Shown one piece after another: positions 56,360 through 64,000 of a stretch of 64,000 nucleotides of DNA. Positions within the stretch are counted from its first letter, which is position 1; every line of letters starts with the position of its first letter. The DNA is from Neurospora tetrasperma FGSC 2508 (taxonomy: Eukaryota > Ascomycota > Sordariomycetes > Sordariales > Sordariaceae), in assembly GCF_000213175.1 (NCBI RefSeq), contig NW_009799099.1:5817582-5881581 (forward strand). Reading direction: 5' to 3'. Made by a program: the position numbers and the translations under genes. The notes beneath the pieces were generated by a model that made no database searches, was not told where the DNA came from, and saw only the letters and a program-made list of their open reading frames with translations.

Positions 56360-57296
56360 CTAGTTTCTAAATAGAAATTTGCTCCTTCAACATCGCTATT
56401 ATCCTCCTCTTCAACGATCAAAAATATATCTCCTTCTTTTTATTATATATCTTTACAAAGCGGTGCGCCTTTCTATTAAATTCCTCCTATTTATAAAATA
56501 CTAATTCAATGATATTATTATTAATTTTATCCTTCTATTCATTATAAAAGAAATTAAATACTTTATTGAGCCACTCGTTATACAATAGGAGAAAAGGGGT
56601 AAATTTATATAAAATCTCCTTCAATACTTCGGTTAATATACGCAACCTATTAGCAACGGTCTTACTAGGCGTCTTCCTCTTCTTCTTTTTAGGATCTTTA
56701 TTAGAAGTAGCAACCCTCCTCTTATTACTATTACGAACGTAGGTAGGTATAGGGAGATTCTTATTATTATTATTCTAATTGTTATTAATATATAGACTAA
56801 CTGACTATATCTTTCTTAAAAGAAGTAATACGCCTAGTATTTTAATATACTAATTAGTAGTACCCTAGTTATTTACGAACGCTTCCTTTATAAATTTGCG
56901 GTATAGGAGGGATTTATTCTTAAATTAGTTAACTTCTTTATTCTTCTATCAATTATAATTAATACTTAAAGTCCAAATCCCTACTCGGTATATACCAACC
57001 AACACAATATATTAACCTCAATAAGTAGATCCTATACTTTATTAAATTCGGTTGTAGTACTAGTATCTAAATTAAACCCAAACCCCGATTGAGAGTAATT
57101 TTTCAAGATTAACTAAGTATGCTATTTATAATAAAATTGGTCTACTTTATTACAGATCTAGTAATTACTTGGCCTATTACTGAACCGCTCAGCTATATCC
57201 CTAACGAAATTATTATATACTTAGTTTTTATAACTATTCTAGTTAGTTACCCTAATATTAACTACCTTCTTCAAAAGGGTAAATAAATAAACCTCC
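56360..57296 (-). pseudogene. Myb/SANT-like DNA-binding protein relic of the Harbinger element
   Basis: On the minus strand, translation gives NNFVRDIAERFSNRPSNY, then a KVDQFYYK-like segment, LILKNYSQSGFGFNLDTSTT and EFNKVQDLL-like text. This is the SGFGWD-type pattern of Myb/SANT-like accessory proteins of PIF/Harbinger elements. A basic middle part (KKKRKTPSK-like) and an acidic/aromatic tail follow. It is broken by many stops. The nested LTR element sits at its upstream end, so its first part may continue beyond 59,479. A good second-gene candidate, opposite in orientation to the transposase. Confidence 0.6.
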
Positions 57297-57477
57297 TGTC
57301 ATGGCGCTGCCAGACATGCTGGATCACGTGCATGTTCAGTCCTTCCATCTCAAGCATATAAGGCTGTCACTCCTTCCATCCGATGTAGTTAGCTTCTTCT
57401 TCTTCTTCATCTTTAATTATTTATTACATTCGTCTGATTATTCGTGTCCCAGCACTCGAGATCTACGTGACGTGACA
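57297..57477 (+). repeat. Left LTR (181 bp)
   Basis: Direct repeat of 59,293-59,473 with about one difference. It starts TGTCATGGCGCTGCCAGACA and ends GACGTGACA. A TATAAG motif inside (about 57,357) could act as promoter. Confidence 0.9.
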
Positions 57478-58096
57478 CTTAATTAAAGATCCTTCCTACG
57501 GGTCGTATTATATCAAACTCCCTCTCATCCCAACCGCCGCGGATTCCGGAACATCGGACTGTCTCGATATCTGCAGCTGTACTCGAAAACTGGGCGCGCA
57601 TCGCCAGAACCGAACTCTCTTGGGATGACAGATCATCACATCTCTTCATTGGAGCTATGGCCCTCTAGATCGGATCAAATGACATCGGATTCATTACCAA
57701 TTGAACGGCTGGTCTAAGGTTAAAGATGCAGTACAACAGCGACCCTTCCATTCGGGACCTCAGCCGCGATCCAACGTGGTTCAGCCCATTTCTCTTCTTT
57801 CCTGGTTCTGACAGCCCAGCTCAAATTCTATCATTCCCCTCATCTCTCCACTCTTCAACAGGCAAACACTGGATCTGACAGCTCATCATCAGACCGCCGG
57901 CGTCGTGGTGTGGATTCCCGTTATCCGGTATCTTCCCGAAACATATGCCAGATTCCCGCTATATTGAGCCGTATTTCGTCTGGTATCCCCTGTCTCAAAA
58001 CCAATGCCAACGACTATAGACCCACTTTGGCAACATTAACGACAACCAGGTCAGACACTTCCTCTTTTCTCGTTCCCTATCACTCTGCTCTCTCCA

Positions 58097-59143
58097 TTGT
58101 TCACGGCATCTCTCGGATCATCAGAGCAACCATCGCCGCTGTTCACGACCATGGCCGAGGAGCAGCCACAACCCCCTATCTTGAGCCTCGAGTCTTTGGC
58201 CGACCACCTTCAGAAGCAAGTCAATCGCATGGATGAATGCGAGAAGGCCTTTTCTGCACTCAGGAAGAATATCGTCACCTTGAATAAGGCACTTGACAAT
58301 AACACCGCCCTAGTTCAAGCGCTTCCAAAGTCTAGCTCAAAACCCAAGGCTGGACTTCCTGATGTTGAGAAGTTCAACGGCGCTGCTTACACCTTCGAGA
58401 CTTGGCTCCCTTCTATCCAAGCGAAACTCAGGATCGATGGAGATGCTATAGGCAATGCTGAAGCCCAATTCTGGTATCTCTTCTCCCGGCTCGATGGAAA
58501 GATCCAAGCCTTGGTGATGCCCCAGGTTCAACAAGCTTCGGAACTTCAGGTTTTCGATCCTCAAGACTTGCTCGATCAACTGAACCGCATCTACGATGAT
58601 CCTCACAAAGTCCAGCAAGCCGAAAACGCTCTCTACGCACTCCGCCAAGGTGATGAAGGCTTTGGTCTGTTTATGGCTAAGTTTGAAAGGCTTCTCTATA
58701 AGGCAAAAGCCAACCTTTGGACTGAACCAGCAAAAATCTCTCTCATCCGCCAAGCTCTCAACAAGGACACTCGCAAACGTGCTCAACTTCTCCGCCCAGT
58801 TCCGGTTACTTACGTGGACTACGTACAAAAACTCAAAGAAGTCGTGAACTCTATCCATAAATCTAAAGATAAAGATGCTATAGAGATCGATGCCATCCAA
58901 GCAGCTAAGAAATCAACAGCCACTATCTCAACTTTAGAGCTGGCCGGACCGTCCCGCTCTCGGGCGCAGCTGCATATGGTTGAAGGTCTCTTATCTGATG
59001 ATGTAGAATCAGACGATGACGACGATGACGACGATGAAGAGGATTCTGGTCATGAGTTCGGATGTGATCATTCAACTGATTCTGAGCCTGATTTTGAGCG
59101 CAAGCTGGAGCGCATGGCGTATGGTAGCCGTACCAGATGCTGA
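58097..59143 (+). CDS. Gag-like protein of the nested LTR element
   Basis: An open frame of 348 residues from 58,097, or 330 residues from the ATG at 58,151 (MAEEQPQPP), which has a better local context. The central part, with FNGAAYTFETWLPSIQAKLR, LDQLNRIYDDPHKVQQAENA and FMAKFERLLYKA, has the helical character and motifs of Ty3/gypsy-type capsid (retrotransposon gag) domains. A strongly acidic stretch (DDDDDDDDEEDSG) lies near the end. No CCHC zinc knuckle is visible. The frame looks whole. Assignment to the Ty3/gypsy side is by resemblance. Confidence 0.7.
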   Translation: MFTASLGSSEQPSPLFTTMAEEQPQPPILSLESLADHLQKQVNRMDECEKAFSALRKNIVTLNKALDNNTALVQALPKSSSKPKAGLPDVEKFNGAAYTFETWLPSIQAKLRIDGDAIGNAEAQFWYLFSRLDGKIQALVMPQVQQASELQVFDPQDLLDQLNRIYDDPHKVQQAENALYALRQGDEGFGLFMAKFERLLYKAKANLWTEPAKISLIRQALNKDTRKRAQLLRPVPVTYVDYVQKLKEVVNSIHKSKDKDAIEIDAIQAAKKSTATISTLELAGPSRSRAQLHMVEGLLSDDVESDDDDDDDDEEDSGHEFGCDHSTDSEPDFERKLERMAYGSRTRC

Positions 59144-59292
59144 GATTCCATCTCATCCTTTTCTTTCACATGTTCTAGATCGCGTTGCTTCTTATGATGT
59201 CAGGTGTACCCATCCAGATTGTCGGGTCCTGTCATCTCAATCTTTACTTCTCTTCGACTCTGGGGCTGAGTCTTCTTCGAAGGGGGGGGTGA

Positions 59293-59473
59293 TGTCATGG
59301 CGCTGCCAGACATGCTGGATCACGTGCATGTTCAGTCCTTCCATCTCAAGCATATAAGGCTATCACTCCTTCCATCCGATGTAGTTAGCTTCTTCTTCTT
59401 CTTCATCTTTAATTATTTATTACATTCGTCTGATTATTCGTGTCCCAGCACTCGAGATCTACGTGACGTGACA
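59293..59473 (+). repeat. Right LTR (181 bp)
   Basis: Matches 57,297-57,477 with about one difference. It follows a purine-rich tract and is followed by the CCTCC target duplication. Confidence 0.9.
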
Positions 59474-60024
59474 CCTCCTACTTATAATTCTATAACTAAT
59501 TCTTAGTAATAGTACAGTTCCTCTTACTACTACTAGATTTAGACTGTAATTAGCTAAGAAATTAGCTAAAAGGGGAGGGTTAACTAGTAGTAAATTAGCT
59601 ATAGGGGAATAGGGCGTACTAATTAGGGGTAAGTTGACTGGATTAGGACTAGCTGGACTGTAATAGTAATTGAAACCCTATAGTCTATGATTCTCCTTCT
59701 ATTATAGGACGAATTTAGCTATTATTTATTTAATTATAAAAATAATTAGGTTTCGTTCTTCAAAAAATAAAATAGGGGCGGTTATAGAAGGTAGTTACAA
59801 TAGAGACAATCGAGGTCATTATTAGTTACAATAATACTATAAGTTATATACCTACTTGAATATAATAGATTCTAGATTCCTAATATTTCGAATAGGTTCT
59901 ATAAATACTTTCGTAAAGTAGGCCACCGCCAATCTATTGCTAACTTAGTTAGATTTACTGGGCTGGTTACGAGCGGTCTGTGCACTGGTACGTAAATCCA
60001 TTTACTGGAACCATTATTTACTGG

Positions 60025-60050
60025 CATTTACTGAGTTGCCGAACACGCCC
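60025..60050 (-). repeat. Right terminal inverted repeat of the Harbinger-like element
   Basis: Reverse complement identical to 54,105-54,130. It is followed by TCA. Confidence 0.9.
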
Positions 60051-60981
60051 TCACCCACTTCCCAGAGACTCCCAGGAATGCGGCTCAGCCGCCGCCGTAT
60101 CGCTGGGTTGCGGAACGCGGCTGCGCGTTTCTAATCCGGGAGGCAATAGAGGGAAGGCGCCGATACGTGAAGGCAGGTGACCGAAAGTTCCAATCAGGGC
60201 TGGAGGCTGGGAGAAATTCTGGTGCAAACAAAAACCTCCATGTTGACTGGATGTGGATGTCAGTGACCTTACGATTTGGCCGATCATCTTTTGCAAAGAG
60301 ATGGATTTTTAGTTTGAGTAACGTTGCGCATCGTACCCCAAAGTACACGAACTGGGCTGACGATGATGTAAGACGACCAGACCCGAACACGACCGGACAC
60401 GACGGAGTTACTAAAACTGTCAACCGGTCGGCGTCGTGTATCGTATCTGTTTGTGCAAAGTTGCCTTACGTTAGCACGACAGCCTTAATTCTTTCGCTCA
60501 TGTTTCCTACCATTAAGGTTCGCATTTGGTTGTGCTTTGTTCACCGCTTTTGTTTATATCACGTTACCTCCACTTTCAGTGACTGAGTGTCCAACACGGA
60601 GCTGTTTTGGTGAGGCCAGGCCTAGTCGGTCGGTGCCTATTCGTTAGAGGTCCTCGAAGGATCTGGAAAGGGATGCATTTGGAGAGAAGCCGAACAGGCG
60701 ACGCGTACGAGTGTGCGCCGCCGCAGCGAGGCGGTACCTCTATCTTTCTTCACCCATTCCATCCAGTTCTGAAGCAGTGGGCGGTGAAGGGAGCAATGAC
60801 CGGAAGATAAACGTGAGTCAAAAAAGGAGTGAAGTTCATACCTCTGGGTACCTAATGTTACCTGGCCAGCAAGTGCTCTCTCCTGGTTCTTTCTTTCGCT
60901 TTCTATACTCTGCCTCCTGTCGGCTCGGGAGCTCGAATTCGCGACAGGCGTTGAGGCGCGGCTGCGAGAAATGACGAGGTT

Positions 60982-60982
<1 letters not shown>

Positions 60983-61013
<31 letters not shown>
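60983..61013 (+). repeat. Poly-A homopolymer (31 A)
   Basis: An uninterrupted A run followed by GAGAGAGA; no coding frame or target duplication suggests a retroposed tail. Confidence 0.85.
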
Positions 61014-61016
<3 letters not shown>

Positions 61017-63045
61017 AGAGCTCAAGGGGAAGAGCTTGCGAATCGAGGCTCGAGGTCACGACCTAAAACTTCGTGGCATGTTTGATCGCGCGTCTTATGG
61101 AACGGTGGGTGTGCAATCTCACAACTTGACGTCAACCCGAAGGACCTGGCGATGACAATGGAGGATGCGAAGGGCAGGAGGACGTTCCATGTTCCATTTG
61201 ACTCTTTGCAAGTGCAGCTGTCAAGGCCGGCCGCTCATGCCAAAGTGCATGCACATGCATGATATGACGTGCATGGACGTGACGATTTCCTCCCATTACA
61301 CCAACAGTCGCGGAAGGTGCGAGGGAGCAAGCGCACTTCTTGCTCAAGTCCAGTCCGTGGTCAATTGCTTCTCGCTCCTGGATCGTCTCCAGTTCTCGAG
61401 TTCGTGAAGGAGCGAGTGGACGCGAGTCGCGACGAACTGAAGTGTCCGGAAGGCAGGCCCGAACAGCACCATTTAGGATGGGAGAGGAGAGAGGAAGTTG
61501 CAACAAGTCCCTCGATCCGATGAAGACCCTCGCGCATGCCCACTGGCCTGATGGGTTTTCAAAATTAATGGTAATGATGTTTCCGATTTGAATTGAATGA
61601 TAGCGAAGTCCTTGAAGCATCCAGTCGGAGAACCGAAGCAATGCTTTCACCGCCCATCTCAAGCCAGACCACGGACAAACTTTACGGCTTCCCGTCTATT
61701 CACATTACTCTGCTGCCGAAGTGGGCTGAATCGACAGTTTCGATTCGATTATCCTTGTTTGGTGCATGTATGCCTCTCATATACCTCTACCATTAGTTCA
61801 ATGCTCCCTTGTGTGTGGCTGATGGTCATGGACTTGCGCTCGGGATGAGAGGAAGAACATTTCTGGGGAAGTGTAAGATTGGGAGGAACGATGACAAGAC
61901 AAGTGAATACCTCTACAGGTTCGCTGTACGGCAGAGAGAGGCGGATTCTTTCAAAGAGAATATGGGTGTCTTTACCTACGTCTACTAGGAGGAGAAGGGA
62001 AAAAACCGCTGCCAAAGGAAAACAGCTGACAAAGGCCAAAGGAGGCTGAAAGGCAGGCAATGGCAGGAGGAAAATGAACGACGAGACGTCTCTATACTAA
62101 CAGAGAACTTTCACACGTACAGCTGACTCCAGCTGAAGCAACGACGACAGTGAATCCATCTTCACAGCACCACCCATCACTTACCACGCCCATTCAGATC
62201 AATTCCCAACCATTGGACACAGGCCAAACGAACATCACCGGTCATTTTCATTTCACTGATTCACAACAACATCCCACCATCTTTTCCCTTCCTCTCCCCC
62301 TTTCCTGGCTTTCGACCTCATCAAACCTATCGCGGAGAGGGAGACGGGAGATGGTAGATGGTAGACGGAGACTGGCCCCTCCCTCTTCTCATCCAGCCAA
62401 GCCCCTAACGGTACCTACCTGACGATTTTCGGCCCCCTCCTGGGAGATTGAACCCCAGATCTAGGTACCCTACCTACCGTAGAAATCCACCCCAGACCAC
62501 GGTCTAACACAAAGGATATAAATCTCGCGCTCACCAGATCCCCCTCCTTACCCCTTTCTCTCAGTCGCCACTTACTAATGATGGGACATCGGGAACCTCC
62601 CAAGGAAGGATAAAAGGGATCCTACATCTCTCTATATTTCTTAAGACTGCGGTGTCAAGCTCTTTCACAACAAAAGCACAAGTGGACACAATCAACACTC
62701 CAACGGTCCCCTTCCTTTTTTTTTTTTTTTTTTTTTTTTTGCCTACCGATGTGGACGCACGCTACCTCTCCTCCCCTGGTTCGGTAGTCTGTCTGGTCTC
62801 TAAGTCATTGATTACCTATCTAACCACCTCATGTACTGCACTTATTTTCCCCGTTCCCTCCTTCTCCTCCCCTCCTCTTCCTCCTCCTCTTCATCCATCT
62901 TCCCGCGCCCTAGGCGGATACACCACACCACACCATACTAAAGAGGCCGAAATCGACAGCCGAACCATTCGTGAGGAAGGAGAAGAGGATGGGGAAGAGG
63001 GGCATCATATTCCGTACATGACTTTCGTGATGTGATGTACGTGTA

Positions 63046-63065
63046 TACCTCTACCTGTAGAGGTA
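63046..63065. repeat. Hairpin of the TACCTCTAC motif
   Basis: TACCTCTAC and GTAGAGGTA are separated by only two bases (CT), making a perfect 9-bp-arm inverted repeat. Confidence 0.85.
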
Positions 63066-63214
63066 GTAAAAACTGGGTACCTCCGATGAGGTAAGTGTAG
63101 CACCTACCCAGGCCCGGCCGGTCGTCTTGTGCCCCCCTCCGGCTCTCTCTCTCTTTGCTTGCGTGTGCTTGGAGGGTACATGCAACGAGGGGGGGAAGCA
63201 GGGATCCAATGAGG

Positions 63215-63260
63215 TGAGGTAGGTAGGTAGGTAGGTAGGTAGGTAGGTAGGTAGGTAGGT
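63215..63260 (+). repeat. (AGGT)n tetranucleotide microsatellite
   Basis: About eleven tandem AGGT units, extended by GTACCTAGGTAAG. This is the longest example of the TAGG-type repeats that occur all over the window. Confidence 0.9.
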
Positions 63261-64000
63261 ACCTAGGTAAGTGTATAGAAAATGCCGCTATGGAAGCTAG
63301 TCGAGTTACAATCGATGTGTTTTTGTTCACAGCAGCATCGAGCGTGCCTGTTATTTTTAGTGTACCTACCCGGATGAAAAAAAGGGGTAAAGGCTGGCTG
63401 GTTGGTAAATGCCTAAATAAGTAGGTAAATAATGATAGACAGATCATCTAAAGGTAGTGTACCTGTGGTATAGCCTGATGTATCTACCACTACGGATAGA
63501 TGAAAGAAGGTATGTACTTCTAGAGATGGAGATATAGACACTCGACACCATCTGTAGCCAACAAGCATGACATAACGTAATAGAGACGACTAGGCCTCCA
63601 GGTCGATGAGACCAAAGATCTCTACCAACACTCAGCATCAATAGCATAGACGTAGCATCGAGCAAGATACAGTACCCCAAGTGAGCACCCTAACCTTGGC
63701 ATAAAGCCGTAGGGAGCATCAATGACAGAAATGAAAGGGGCTCCGCACGGGGGCTTGCTTCAGACTTGACTGGCATGTCGGAGTGTCGGAGTGTCGGAGT
63801 GTTGCTGTTGTTGATCTGGGATCGAGTCACAGCTTATGATTCCTGGGACCTGATACAGTAATGTTATTCTTGATTGATCAAGGACTGTGTACCTGATATG
63901 AGCGTGAATGTACCTGCAGTATTGGGCCGTGACATCGAAAAGTCCAGTCCAATTGGAGGTTAGACAAAACTCTGAGGCAGTGTAGGTAGGTAGTAACGGA

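Larger units (their letters stand above)
57297..59473 (+). mobile_element. Gag-only, non-autonomous LTR retroelement
   Basis: A 2,177-bp element bounded by two 181-bp direct repeats beginning TGTCA and ending TGACA, and flanked by CCTCC on both sides (57,292-57,296; 59,474-59,478) as target duplication. A purine tract (GAAGGGGGGGGTGA) lies immediately before the right LTR, as a polypurine primer site. One gag-like frame is present and looks whole. No protease, reverse transcriptase or integrase is seen, so the element needs helpers. The LTRs differ by about one base in 181 and the interior has ordinary base composition, so the insertion is recent and postdates the AT-mutation of its host. Confidence 0.88.
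54105..60050 (+). mobile_element. PIF/Harbinger-like DNA transposon, AT-mutated (RIP-like), with nested LTR element
   Basis: The two ends carry a 26-bp perfect terminal inverted repeat starting GGGCGTGTTCGGCAACTCAG. The trinucleotide TCA flanks both ends (54,102-54,104 and 60,051-60,053), a 3-bp target duplication as expected for this superfamily. Without the nested element it is about 3.8 kb. The interior is extremely A+T- and TA-rich, as left by RIP, and both genes are full of stops. Relics of a DDE transposase (plus strand) and a Myb/SANT-like protein (minus strand) match the two-gene layout of PIF/Harbinger elements. Copies of CAGTAAA recur near both ends. Confidence 0.85.
60054..64000. 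other. Intergenic, microsatellite-rich DNA without recognised genes
   Basis: No domain-bearing frame is seen. The region holds A31 at 60,983-61,013, T25 at 62,716-62,740, and an (AGGT)n tract of about 11 units at 63,215-63,260. A TACCTCTAC/GTAGAGGTA hairpin lies at 63,046-63,065 and a triple TCGGAGTG near 63,778-63,801. A tRNA-like T-arm near 62,440 is discussed among rejected items. Confidence 0.45.

Noticed and set aside
57478-57500. Search for a tRNA primer-binding site right after the left LTR
   Set aside because: The sequence CTTAATTAAAGATCC shows no obvious TGG-starting match to a tRNA 3' end, so no site is called.
62430-62520. Possible tRNA on the minus strand: a T-arm-like TGGGGTTCAATCTCCCA and B-box-like sequence
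   Set aside because: No convincing acceptor stem, D-arm or anticodon arm pairs with it, and no T-run terminator follows.
63215-63260. Regular short repeats considered as a CRISPR-like array
   Set aside because: They are a simple AGGT microsatellite with no spacers, in a eukaryotic genome.

Overview
The window is nuclear DNA of a filamentous ascomycete, most likely Sordariaceae (Neurospora or Sordaria). Genes have short introns (about 55-150 bp, one of 472 bp) with GTATGT or GTGAGT donors, CTAAC/CTGAC branch sites and CAG/TAG acceptors. Intergenic spaces are long and full of TAGGTAGGTA-type microsatellite. One 3.8 kb transposon is turned almost wholly to A and T in the manner of repeat-induced point mutation (RIP). 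A 878-base run of N at 42,648-43,525 shows this is draft assembly.

Layout. 0.9-6.7 kb is a housekeeping block: thymidylate kinase (+), GTP cyclohydrolase I (-) and TFIID subunit TAF11 (+). 7.9-11 kb is a junk-like zone with a Ty3/gypsy reverse-transcriptase fossil, a GIY-YIG-like gene, a second copy of that gene's first exon, and coding-like scraps. A CFEM-type GPI-anchored protein lies at 13.9 kb, just after a small inverted-repeat element (MITE). After 4.7 kb without a recognised gene comes an acrB-like membrane/coiled-coil protein (19.3-22.6 kb, -), then 5.4 kb more without genes, then the CCR4 deadenylase (28.0-30.4 kb, -). 32.3-34.3 kb holds two tandem members of a small secreted-protein family; a third is at 49.0 kb. 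A second MITE copy (35.1 kb), a hot-dog thioesterase-like gene (36.4-37.8 kb, -), a small LYR protein (38.9 kb, +) and a large LaeA/UMTA-like methyltransferase (40.0-42.3 kb, -) follow. After the gap, 43.5-48.9 kb has no convincing gene. The secreted-protein paralogue (49.0 kb) and a cerato-platanin (51.4-51.9 kb, -) come next.

The clearest mobile structure is at 54,105-60,050: a PIF/Harbinger-like DNA transposon with 26-bp perfect terminal inverted repeats, a TCA target duplication and relics of both expected genes (DDE transposase and Myb/SANT-like protein), heavily AT-mutated. Into it has jumped a 2,177-bp LTR element (57,297-59,473) with 181-bp, almost identical LTRs, a CCTCC target duplication and one gag-like frame but no pol. 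It is not AT-mutated, so it is much younger than its host. The last 4 kb are microsatellite-rich and show no gene.

The genes do not form one pathway. The nucleotide and pterin enzymes, TFIID subunit and deadenylase are core functions. The CFEM, cerato-platanin and three related small secreted proteins form a scattered extracellular set. No wholly new multi-gene system was found. The best candidates for novelty are the secreted family, the MITE family, the GIY-YIG locus and the nested transposon.
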